Assembly: GCA_019232625.1 (NCBI GenBank)
Contig: JAFANP010000010.1
Span: 1 to 38,478 of the forward strand
Length of the DNA stretch: 38,478 nucleotides
Direction of reading: 5' to 3'
DNA from: Alphaproteobacteria bacterium
Lineage (GTDB): Bacteria; Pseudomonadota; Alphaproteobacteria; Sphingomonadales; Sphingomonadaceae
The notes under the pieces were generated by a model. It saw only the letters and a program-made list of their open reading frames with translations, made no database searches and was not told the DNA's origin. Below are positions 15,698-23,351 of this stretch, one piece after another. Within the stretch, counting starts at the first letter, position 1; every line of letters starts with the position of its first letter. The translations under genes were made by a program, and so were the position numbers.

Positions 15698-16618
15698 ATG
15701 GATTACCAGGCTATTCTCGACCAGGTGGTGGCGGACGTCTCCGCCTATCGCGGCCAGGGCACGGTCGCCTCCTACATCCCCTCGCTGGCCCGCGCCGATC
15801 CGCACAAGTTCGGCATCGCCGTCGCGCTGGAGGACGGCGCCGCCTTCGTCGCCGGCGACGCGGACGAGACCTTCTCGATCCAGAGCCTGTCCTACGTCTT
15901 CACCTTGAACCTCGCCCTGCAGCAGCTCAAGTCGGCGCTCTGGAACCATGTCGGGCGCGAGCCCTCCGGTGCGCCGGTCAGCTCGATCGTCCAGCTCGAG
16001 ATCGAGCGGGGCCGGCCGCGCAACCCGATGACCAGCCCCGGCGCGATCGTCGTGTGCGACCAGCTGATCGGCCGCCGTCCCGCTGCCGAAGCCGCGGACG
16101 AGCTGATCGGCTTCCTGCGCGAGCGGGCGGGGGACCAGGGGATCGGAATCGACGAGGGCCTCGCCATGTCGGAATCGCAAGCGGGCGCCTTCAACCGCAG
16201 CCTCGCCCATTTCATCGCCGCCTTCGGCAACCTCAGGAATCCGGTCGAGGACGTGCTCGGCCTCTATTACCGCCATTGCTCGATTGCGATGAGCTGCCGT
16301 CAGCTCGCCCGCGCCGCCCTCTACCTCGCCTTCGACGGAACCGATCCCGTCTCCGGCGACGCGGTGACCACCCAGTCGCGCTCCCGACGAATCAACGCGC
16401 TGATGCTGACCTGCGGCCATTACGACAATAGCGGCGACTTCGCCTTTCGCGTCGGCCTTCCCGGCAAGAGCTCCGTCGCCGGCGCCATCCTCGCCGTCGC
16501 CCCCGGCAGGGGCTCGGTCTGCGTCTGGTCCCCCGGCCTCAACGCCGCCGGCACCTCCCTCGTCGGCGCAATCGCGCTGGAACGCCTCGTCGAAGCCACC
16601 GGCTGGTCGGTCTTCTGA
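15698..16618 (+). CDS. Glutaminase A family protein with altered active site
   Basis: A 306-residue protein clearly of the beta-lactamase-like glutaminase family (GlsA/YbaS), which hydrolyses glutamine to glutamate and ammonia. The start is ATG 15698 with AGGAG upstream. Most substrate residues are recognisable: Ser63 in FSIQSLSYVF, the SES...FNRS block (E161/N168 equivalents), the Tyr in LGLYYRHCSI, the Tyr in TCGHYDNSGDFAFRVGLP and the Val in KSSVAG. Two usual active-site positions differ. The catalytic lysine of the Ser-x-x-Lys pair (QSISK in normal enzymes) is Tyr66. The Asn of the INAG motif is Ser113 in PMTSPGAIVV. The gene is otherwise intact. It may be inactive, a binding protein, or use a modified mechanism. 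Confidence 0.88.
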   Translation: MDYQAILDQVVADVSAYRGQGTVASYIPSLARADPHKFGIAVALEDGAAFVAGDADETFSIQSLSYVFTLNLALQQLKSALWNHVGREPSGAPVSSIVQLEIERGRPRNPMTSPGAIVVCDQLIGRRPAAEAADELIGFLRERAGDQGIGIDEGLAMSESQAGAFNRSLAHFIAAFGNLRNPVEDVLGLYYRHCSIAMSCRQLARAALYLAFDGTDPVSGDAVTTQSRSRRINALMLTCGHYDNSGDFAFRVGLPGKSSVAGAILAVAPGRGSVCVWSPGLNAAGTSLVGAIALERLVEATGWSVF

Positions 16619-16627
16619 CGGCTTGAC

Positions 16628-16711
16628 CGTCATCCCGGCGAAGGCCGGGATCTCCCTTTCCTCCTACGGTGCGGGAAAGAAGAGGGATTCCAGCTTTCGC
16701 CGGAACGACGG
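16628..16711. repeat. GTCATCCCGGCGAAGGCCGG-type inverted repeat
   Basis: The left arm cgtcatcccggcgaaggccg is mirrored imperfectly by gattccagctttcgccgg plus aacgacgg on the right, about 35 bp apart. The same core appears at 28281-28300. It is a well-spread intergenic repeat of alphaproteobacteria and lies between two same-strand genes. Confidence 0.75.
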
Positions 16712-16787
16712 GAGAGGGCGGCCCCTCCCTCCCTTGCGGGCAGGGGCGACTGACCGCTAGGCTCCGCCTCGAGGGGGAGAGAGCGTC

Positions 16788-17324
16788 ATGGTTCCAGCCT
16801 GGTTTGTGGCGTCGTTCTGGGCGGCCGCGTCGCTGCCCTCGTCCGCCTGCCCGATCGACCGGACCCTCTACCGCCTCCATGGCGCGCCCGGCTTCACCGC
16901 CGGCTTCGCACGGCAGGACACGCGCAAGCCGAGCGCGTCGGACCTCGCCTTCTGGCTGAAGACGCCGAAGCGCACCTACTGGTTCGCGTTCAGCTCGCCC
17001 AACGGCTATGGCGGCACCTACATCTCGCCCGACGTCGATCCGCGCCGGTCGAGGGCGAGCGCCGAGCCGATCGACCCGCCGGCGATCCCGGAGGGGGAGG
17101 AGGGCGTCTTCATCGAGTTCGACGCCTTCGCCGCGGATCGCGCCGCCTTCGAGTCGCCGCCCCAGTCGAAGGACCGGGCGCCCGCCTTCCTCTTCGCCCG
17201 CGGCCTCGGCCCCGCGCTCTGGTACAACGCCGTCGGCCTCTCCGCCGGCGACGAGAAGGCGAAGGTCGAATCCATGCCCATCGGCCTCTTCGAGGCCGCC
17301 GGCTGCACCCCCGCCCGTCGCTGA
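16788..17324 (+). CDS. Exported protein of unknown function
   Basis: A 178-residue product with a likely signal peptide (VPAWFVASFWAAASLPSSA) cleaved near CPIDRTLY. The mature part has FWLKTPKRTYWFAFSSPNGYGGTYISPDV and a C-terminal GLGPALWYNAVGLS...MPIGLFEAAGC, and reads as a compact beta-rich domain with two Cys. I do not recognise the family. GGAGA lies upstream of the ATG. It is convergent with the giant secreted-protein gene, and a perfect hairpin lies between the two stop codons. Confidence 0.65.
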   Translation: MVPAWFVASFWAAASLPSSACPIDRTLYRLHGAPGFTAGFARQDTRKPSASDLAFWLKTPKRTYWFAFSSPNGYGGTYISPDVDPRRSRASAEPIDPPAIPEGEEGVFIEFDAFAADRAAFESPPQSKDRAPAFLFARGLGPALWYNAVGLSAGDEKAKVESMPIGLFEAAGCTPARR

Positions 17325-17326
17325 AA

Positions 17327-17352
17327 GGGGACAGTCGCCGGCGACTGTCCCC
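17327..17352. terminator. Perfect 13-bp palindrome between convergent genes
   Basis: ggggacagtcgcc is followed immediately by its exact reverse complement ggcgactgtcccc. It sits between the stops at 17324 and 17361 and is a plausible bidirectional terminator. Its ggggacag ends match the REP-like elements at 227-377, so it may be a derived half-element of the same family. Confidence 0.5.
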
Positions 17353-17360
17353 TCCCGGCT

Positions 17361-20300
17361 TCAGGCCAGCCATTCCGGCGCGGCCGACAGCGGGCCGCCG
17401 CCGGCGGGGATCGACATCATCATGATCGTGCCGGAATCGTCGTTGGTGATGAAGGCGTGCGCGAAGCTGCCGTTGCCCGCGTCCACCACGACCGACTCCG
17501 CGAACTCGAGGACATTGTCGGCGGTGGGATCGACGATGATCTGCGCGGTCGCGCTGCCGGCCGCGAAGGTGACCGTGCCGAGCCCGGTGCCGCCGTCGTA
17601 GCCGGTCGCGCCGGACAGCGTGAAGTCGGCCGAATCCGCCGTCCCGGTCACCGCGAAGTCGGTGACCAGCGTGCCCGACGTGTCGCCGCTCCGGGTGAAG
17701 GTGTAGACGAGGTTGGTGCCGCCGTCCTCGTCGACCGAGACGGACGAGACGGTGACGGTGACGAAGGCCGGCGAGGCATTGCCGGTGAAGCCGACCGTCG
17801 AGGCGGAGGAGGTCGAGCCCGACACCACGTGGTTGCGGGCGTCCATGTAGGCGTTGACCGCCGCCGTGTCGGTCGGCGCGCCGAGATAATGGTCGAGGTT
17901 GACCGTGCCGTCGTTGCGCTGGCGGACGCGAATGTCGCCGCCGCCGAGGCTGCCGCCGAGCGAGTGGGTGAAGGTGTTCGCCAGCGCGCCCGCGCCGCCT
18001 ATGTCGAGGTCGAGATGGGAGGTGACGCCGGGGCCGGTGATCGCGTTCTGGGCGAGGATCCCGTTCGTCGCGTTGCCGCTGCCGTCGAGCAGGATGTCGA
18101 TGGCGTTGCCCGTGATGGTCGCGCGCAGCGTGCCGTTGCCGTCCTGGCCTTCCTGCAGGAGAATCGCCCGCGTCGTCCCGGCATAGGAGATGACGTTGTC
18201 GGTGATCGCCACGTTCATGGTCCCGCCGCCGGGATTGCTGACGGAGATGCCGTCGGCGGTGACTCCGTTCGCGGTGCTGATCGTGTTGCCGTCGAGACGC
18301 GCGTCGAACTCATAGCCGGTGTCGAACGCCGATCCGACCAGGCTTACGACGGTGAAGTCGCCCGTTCCGCTGCTCAGCGTGTTGCCGGTCGCGTCCAGGT
18401 CCACGTGGCTGCTGTCGCCGGCGCTGACCGTGAGCTGGTCGTTGTTGCCGCTCGAAATGCTGTTCGCGACGCGCAGGTTCATCGTCGCGCCGTCGAAGGC
18501 GTCGGCGACGATGCCGCCTCCGTTATTGTTCTGGCTGGTGGCGTTTTCGAGGCCGATATTGGCCGTCGCGGTGCCGCGGATGCCGAAGAGGTAGCCGCCG
18601 CCGAGCACGGCGGCGGAGGCGCTCCCTCCGGAGACGTAGAGGTCGAGATTGCCCGACTGCATCTGCAGGTTGAGATTGTCGTCGCCGCTGCCGGTGATCG
18701 TGGTGTTCACGATCCGGCCGGTCCCCAGCATGTTGTAGAAATGGATGCCGTCCTCGTCGGAGGCATTGCCGACGCCGGTGATGGTCGAGTTGAGCAGCGC
18801 GAAATTGGTGACGTTGTTGCCGTTGATTGCCTGCTCGGCGCCGCCGGTTATGTCGATGTTGTCGAGCAGGACGTTGGTCACCGTCGCCAGGTGGATGGCG
18901 GCGTTGGTGTCGAGATTGTCGCCGACGGCGAGGCCTCCGTTGGTCGGGTCGAGATCGACGCTCCCCGCATTGGTCAGGACCATGTTGGCGAGGCTGATGT
19001 CGTGCGCGTTGGTGACGCTGATGCCGCGGCCGGTCGTGTTGAGGATGCTGCCGCCCGAGCCGTCGGCGGTGCCGATGCCGGTGACGGCGAAGCCGCCGCC
19101 CGATCCCGTGTTGGCGAGGACGATGCCGTTCGTTGCGCCGTTGACCGATACGCTCTCCAGCGTGACTCCGGCGGCGCCGATGGCGGTGCCGCTGATCGTC
19201 ACCGCGGTGCCGGTGGTCGAGGTGACGCTGCTGCCCGGGCCGGTGACGGTCACGGTGCCGCCGCCGGTGGCGTTGAGCCCGGCGCCGCTGGTGGTGACGA
19301 TGTCGAATCCGCCGTCCAGCGCCAGCGAGCCGCTGTTGCCGACGAAGTTTATGCCCGTCGCCGCCCCGGTCGAAACCGTCCCGCCGCCTTCCAGGCTCAC
19401 GGCGAGCGAGGTGCCGGTGATGTCGATCCCGCCGCCGCTCTGGGTGCCGGTGATCGTCGTCGCGCCGGTGACGGTGAAGCTGCCGCCCACGCCGGCAAGG
19501 TCGATCGCGCCGCCGGCGGAACCGAGCGACTCGGCGCCGTTCAGGGTGACGTTGAGCGTGCCGCCCTGGTCGACGTCGATGATCTGGCCGGTGCCCGAGG
19601 TGCCGACGTCGGAGATGGTGAGCGTGCCGACGCTGCCGCCGCTGTCGGCGATGTCGGCGCCGCTGGTGTTGCCGATGTCGATCCCGGAGATGACGTTGTT
19701 CTGGGCGACGTTGATGCCGTCGCCCGCGGTCGCCTCGATCGTCGGGCGCACCGCGCCGGTGGAGTCGCCGACCAGTATCTGCCCGTTGAGCAGGTTGATC
19801 CCGTCCGCCTCGGCATAGATGCCGGTGCCGGTCCCGGCGAGCAGGTGGACGGTGTGTCCGGGCTGCGGCCCCCCGAGCGTGCCCTGGGCCGCGTTGAACG
19901 CGGCGATCGAGGTGAACGGATCGGCGGCGGTGCCGGTGTTGGCGCTGCCGACGGCGCTGTTGTCGATGAACCAGACCGTCTGCGGGCCGACGCCGACGCC
20001 TGCGCCGGTGATGGTGATGGTGACGTTCTGGGTGGCGGTTCCGCCATGGCCGTCGGCGATCTGGACCGTATAGGTCTGGATCCGGATCTCTCCTTCGCTG
20101 AGGCCCTCCAGCGCGGCGTCGGACACCGAGAAGTCCCAGCCCACGCTGTCGCCCGGCTGGTCGACCGGATCGAGGCTGAACGTGCCGAGATAGAAGGCGC
20201 CCTGGGGCGTGAAGCTGGCGCTGTGCGTGTCGCTGACGTCCACGTCGTTGAACGCGATCGTTCCGCTGTCGCTGTGCACCGTCACGTTCTCGCCCGGATC

Positions 20301-22574
20301 CCCGTCGGGAAGCTCGGCCACCGAGCCGCTGGCGTCGGTGCCGCTCGCGTCGATCGTCGGCGCGTCGTTGACGCCGTTGACGGTGATGGTGAGGTTGGCG
20401 CTGTCCGACTGCGAGCCGTCGGAGGCGGTGTAGCTGAATACGTCCTGCGCGCTCTCGCCCGCGGCGAGGCCGTTCGCGGCGGCGTTGGGCGCGTAGGTGT
20501 AGCTGCCGTTGGCGTTGAGGGTGAGGGTCCCGTAGGTGCCGGCATAGGTGCCGGGGTTGGTCACCGTCAGGGGGTCGTTCTCGGCGTCGGTGTCGTTGGC
20601 GAGCACGTTGCCGGAGACGCTGCTATCCTCGTTGGTCGTCGCGCTGTCGTCGATGGCGTTGGGTGCGCCGCTGAGGCCGTTGACCGTGACGGTGAGCGTC
20701 GCCGTGTCCGAGACGGTGCCGTCCGAGGCGATGTAGGTGAAGACGTCGTTCGCCGACTGGCCGTTGTTGAGCGCGGCCGCGGCTGCGCCAGGCGTGTAGG
20801 TGTAGGTGCCGTTGGCGGCGAGCACGAGGGTTCCGTAGGCGCCGATGAAGGTGCCGGGATTGATCACCGTCAGCGGGTCGTCGGGGTCGGTGTCGTTGGC
20901 GAGCACGTTGCCCGAGACGGGGCTGTTCTCGTCGGTGGTGGCGGTGTCGTCGTTGGCGACCGGGGCGTCGTTGATCCCGGTGACGGTGACGGTGAGCGTC
21001 GCGGTGTCGGAGGCGGTGCCGTCGGTCGCGGCGTAGGTGAAGACGTCCTGCACCACGTCGCCGGTATCGAGCGCCTGCGCCGCCGCTCCGGGCGTGTAGG
21101 TATAGCTGCCGTCGGCGGCGACGACCAGGGTGCCGTAGGTGCCGGCATAGGTGCCCGGATTCGCCACCGTCAGGGTCTCGCCGTCGACGTCGGTGTCGTT
21201 GGCGAGGACGTTGCCCGACACACCGGAGGAGTCCTCGGTCGTTGAGGCGGAGTCGTCATTCGCCACCGGCGCGTCGTTGGCGCCGTTGACCGTGACGGTG
21301 AGCGTCGCCGTCGAGGAGGCGGTGCCGTCGGAGGCGGTGTAGGAGAAGACGTCCTGCGCCGTCTCGCCGGTGTCCAGGCCCTGGGCCGCCGCGTTGGGCG
21401 CGTAGGTGTAGCTGCCGTCGGCGGCCAGCGTCAGGGTGCCGTAGGAGCCGACATAGGTGCCGGGGTTGGCCACCGTCAGCGGTTCGACGTCCACGTCGGT
21501 GTCGTTGGCGAGCACGTTGCCGGAGACGCTGGCATCCTCGCTCGTCGACGCGGAGTCGTTATTGGCGACGGGAGCGTCGTTGGCGCCGTTGACGGCGATC
21601 GTGACGGTGGAGCTCGAGGTGGCGCCGAACTCGTCCTTGATCGTGTAGCTGACGACGACGGTGGCGGTCTCGCCGGTGTCGAGATAGTCGAAGTCGGTCC
21701 CCGGATCGAACCGGACCTGGTTTCCGACCACCGAGGCGCTGCCCTGGCCGGAAGGCGCCGACGCGGCGGTGACGGTGAGGACGGCGCCGTTGTCGACGTC
21801 GGTGTCGTTGGCGAGCACGTTGACCGTCACCGGCGAATTCTCGCCGGTCGAGGCGGTGTCCGCGTGGGCGACCGGCGCGTCGTTGACGCCGGCGAGGTTG
21901 ATCGTCAGCGTCCCAGTGTCGCTGAGGCTGCCGTCCGAGACCACGTAGTTGAAGCTGTCCTGCACCACCTGGCCCTGGGCCAGCGACTGGGCGGCGGCGT
22001 AGGGCGTGTAGGTGTAGGTGCCGTTCGCGTTGAGGACGAGCGTGCCGTAGACGCCGGCATAGGTGCCGGGATTGGCCACCGTGAGGCTGTTATGCTCCCA
22101 GTCGAAGTCGTTGGCGAGCACGCTCGAGCCGGAATAGGTGCCGACGTCCTCGTTGGTCGAGGCGGTGTCGTCGAACGCCAGCGGCGCATTGTTGTGCTCG
22201 AGGTCGATCGTGATGTCGGAGAATCGCAGCCGCTCGACCTGGAGCAGGCGGTCGTTGCCGTCGATATGGGTGCCGCCGGTATGGCTGACGAACAGATTCT
22301 CGCCGTTGCGCGAGAAGCTGTATTCGAGAACCGAGCCCGAATAGACGGCGGTGTCGGTGCCGTTGCCGCCATGGATGAAGTCGTCGCCCTGGCCGCCGAC
22401 CAAAGTGTCGTCGCCCTCGTCGCCGTGCAGAGTGTCGTTGCCCGCGCCGCCGTCGAGATAGTCGTTGCCGGCCTTGCCCTGCAGGAAATCGTCCCCGCCG
22501 AGGCCGTACATGTAGTCGTCGAACTTGGTGCCCTTGAGATTGTCGCCGCCGCCAGTGCCTGTATAGGTCGTCAC
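17361..22574 (-). CDS. Giant RTX / VCBS-repeat / beta-helix / Calx-beta secreted or adhesin-like protein
   Basis: A 1737-residue protein, no N-terminal signal peptide, so type I secretion is the likely route. The start is GTG at 22574 (VTTYTGTGGGDNLKG), with GAGGGGA upstream; the in-frame ATG at 22763 reads non-conserved sequence. Domain order: six RTX calcium nonapeptides (YGLGGDDFL, QGKAGNDYL, DGGAGNDTL and relatives; residues about 25-80), then seven VCBS/cadherin-like repeats of about 100 residues with NDAPVA and SGNVLANDTD cores (about 126-860). A right-handed beta-helix region follows, with a TAADPFTSIAAFNAAQG cap and many short Gly/Asn turns (about 865-1580), then a Calx-beta domain (VSVDEDGG; about 1598-1715). 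The tail ends APEWLA. Such modular proteins are surface adhesins or biofilm matrix components; this role is inferred. RTX repeats at the N-terminus rather than the C-terminus are unusual. Confidence 0.9.
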   Translation of the reverse strand: MTTYTGTGGGDNLKGTKFDDYMYGLGGDDFLQGKAGNDYLDGGAGNDTLHGDEGDDTLVGGQGDDFIHGGNGTDTAVYSGSVLEYSFSRNGENLFVSHTGGTHIDGNDRLLQVERLRFSDITIDLEHNNAPLAFDDTASTNEDVGTYSGSSVLANDFDWEHNSLTVANPGTYAGVYGTLVLNANGTYTYTPYAAAQSLAQGQVVQDSFNYVVSDGSLSDTGTLTINLAGVNDAPVAHADTASTGENSPVTVNVLANDTDVDNGAVLTVTAASAPSGQGSASVVGNQVRFDPGTDFDYLDTGETATVVVSYTIKDEFGATSSSTVTIAVNGANDAPVANNDSASTSEDASVSGNVLANDTDVDVEPLTVANPGTYVGSYGTLTLAADGSYTYAPNAAAQGLDTGETAQDVFSYTASDGTASSTATLTVTVNGANDAPVANDDSASTTEDSSGVSGNVLANDTDVDGETLTVANPGTYAGTYGTLVVAADGSYTYTPGAAAQALDTGDVVQDVFTYAATDGTASDTATLTVTVTGINDAPVANDDTATTDENSPVSGNVLANDTDPDDPLTVINPGTFIGAYGTLVLAANGTYTYTPGAAAAALNNGQSANDVFTYIASDGTVSDTATLTVTVNGLSGAPNAIDDSATTNEDSSVSGNVLANDTDAENDPLTVTNPGTYAGTYGTLTLNANGSYTYAPNAAANGLAAGESAQDVFSYTASDGSQSDSANLTITVNGVNDAPTIDASGTDASGSVAELPDGDPGENVTVHSDSGTIAFNDVDVSDTHSASFTPQGAFYLGTFSLDPVDQPGDSVGWDFSVSDAALEGLSEGEIRIQTYTVQIADGHGGTATQNVTITITGAGVGVGPQTVWFIDNSAVGSANTGTAADPFTSIAAFNAAQGTLGGPQPGHTVHLLAGTGTGIYAEADGINLLNGQILVGDSTGAVRPTIEATAGDGINVAQNNVISGIDIGNTSGADIADSGGSVGTLTISDVGTSGTGQIIDVDQGGTLNVTLNGAESLGSAGGAIDLAGVGGSFTVTGATTITGTQSGGGIDITGTSLAVSLEGGGTVSTGAATGINFVGNSGSLALDGGFDIVTTSGAGLNATGGGTVTVTGPGSSVTSTTGTAVTISGTAIGAAGVTLESVSVNGATNGIVLANTGSGGGFAVTGIGTADGSGGSILNTTGRGISVTNAHDISLANMVLTNAGSVDLDPTNGGLAVGDNLDTNAAIHLATVTNVLLDNIDITGGAEQAINGNNVTNFALLNSTITGVGNASDEDGIHFYNMLGTGRIVNTTITGSGDDNLNLQMQSGNLDLYVSGGSASAAVLGGGYLFGIRGTATANIGLENATSQNNNGGGIVADAFDGATMNLRVANSISSGNNDQLTVSAGDSSHVDLDATGNTLSSGTGDFTVVSLVGSAFDTGYEFDARLDGNTISTANGVTADGISVSNPGGGTMNVAITDNVISYAGTTRAILLQEGQDGNGTLRATITGNAIDILLDGSGNATNGILAQNAITGPGVTSHLDLDIGGAGALANTFTHSLGGSLGGGDIRVRQRNDGTVNLDHYLGAPTDTAAVNAYMDARNHVVSGSTSSASTVGFTGNASPAFVTVTVSSVSVDEDGGTNLVYTFTRSGDTSGTLVTDFAVTGTADSADFTLSGATGYDGGTGLGTVTFAAGSATAQIIVDPTADNVLEFAESVVVDAGNGSFAHAFITNDDSGTIMMMSIPAGGGPLSAAPEWLA
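19990..22200 (-). repeat. Seven tandem VCBS/cadherin-like coding repeats, period about 300 bp
   Basis: The NDAP (or NNAP/GAPN) starts fall near 22195, 21882, 21580, 21280, 20977, 20670 and 20374, a period of 296-313 bp. Five middle or outer units share LTVxNPGTYxGxYGTL and the YTYxPxAAA block. Units 2 and 7 are more divergent. The repeats are similar at DNA level and could recombine. Confidence 0.85.
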
Positions 22575-22896
22575 GTCAGTTCCCCTCACCGCTTTTGATG
22601 GATCAATCGCGGGCAAGGGACCGTAACCGCTGGAAGGCGGTTCGAAGAGTCCAGGGATCCCCAAATCCCTCCCGCACGGAAATTCGACTTGTCCAAGCTC
22701 CGATCGCGCCCCCGTTGCGATCAAACCTGAGGCTGGACTTGGGCGAGCGCGACTCGCCCTCAATTCAGATCTATTGCGGACGCAACGTGACTCCCGTGTG
22801 ACGGGGAGTCCATAGGAAATGATACGCGCCGGGAACGACCGGGTTTCGCCCCGGCTCCGGATCGCGTCTCGCCGCGACTTCGGCTAGGAGGCGCGG
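22575..22896. promoter_or_regulatory. Divergent intergenic region with seven perfect short inverted repeats
   Basis: No gene is seen. Perfect inverted repeats follow one another: TTGAT-2-ATCAA (22595-22606), AACCGC-6-GCGGTT (22625-22642), AGGGAT-6-ATCCCT (22653-22670), GATCGC-9-GCGATC (22702-22722), GGGCGAG-5-CTCGCCC (22741-22759), TTGCG-2-CGCAA (22774-22785) and GACTCCC-7/8-GGGAGTC (22789-22810). The region lies upstream of the giant minus-strand gene and the plus-strand DUF423 gene. It could be a structured leader of the giant protein's mRNA or a set of regulator sites. No promoter could be fixed. Confidence 0.5.
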
Positions 22897-23292
22897 ATGG
22901 TGCAAACCCGGCCCTTTGCCGATCGCTCGCCCGGCCGCACCCGGCTCGCCGCCGGCGCGGCCCTCGCCGGCCTCGCCGTCGCCCCCGGCGCGTTCGGGGC
23001 GCACGCGCTCAAGGCCCGGCTGGGCGCGGAGGCGCTCGGCTGGTGGCAGACGGCTGTCCAGTACCAGATGTGGCACGGCCTCGCCTTGCTCGCGCTCTCC
23101 CGGATCGAAGGAGCCGGTCGGCCTGCCGCGCTGCTCGCCGCGGGAACAGTCGTCTTTTCCGGCAGCCTCTACGCCATGGCCCTCACCGGCGCCCGCTGGC
23201 TCGGCGCAGTGACCCCCTTGGGCGGCCTCGTCCTGCTCGCCGGATGGGCGCTCCTCGCCGCGCGGGCGCTCCGTTCCGGGAACTCGCCCTAG
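22897..23292 (+). CDS. DUF423 family inner-membrane protein
   Basis: A 131-residue membrane protein of the DUF423 (YgdD-like) family. The family signature GAFGAHALKARL is at about residues 30-41, followed by the WWQTAVQYQMWHGLALLAL segment with its conserved histidine. About four transmembrane helices are visible; the last two are ALLAAGTVVFSGSLYAMALTG and WLGAVTPLGGLVLLAGWALLAA, here named only by position (residues 76-96 and 101-122). The function of the family is unknown. The ATG at 22897 has GGAGG upstream. It ends 59 bp before typA. Confidence 0.9.
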   Translation: MVQTRPFADRSPGRTRLAAGAALAGLAVAPGAFGAHALKARLGAEALGWWQTAVQYQMWHGLALLALSRIEGAGRPAALLAAGTVVFSGSLYAMALTGARWLGAVTPLGGLVLLAGWALLAARALRSGNSP

Positions 23293-23351
23293 TCACGCCG
23301 CATTCCTGTGGCTATGGGCACGGGCGAAACCGTAAAATCAGGAAATTCGAA

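Noticed and set aside
17457-21245. A 1262-codon open frame on the plus strand opposite the giant secreted protein
   Set aside because: It is exactly antisense to the VCBS/beta-helix coding repeats, has no ribosome site or recognisable domain, and its Val/Gly/Asp/Arg-rich composition is what GC-rich complementary codons give.
19990-22200. Regular 300-bp DNA repeats that look like a CRISPR or satellite array
   Set aside because: They are in-frame protein repeats with no short identical repeats and unique spacers, and no cas genes are present.
23043-23351. An extended N-terminus for TypA
   Set aside because: It overlaps the DUF423 gene in another frame, and TypA proteins start directly with the MSLRNVAIIAHVDHG sequence found at 23352.
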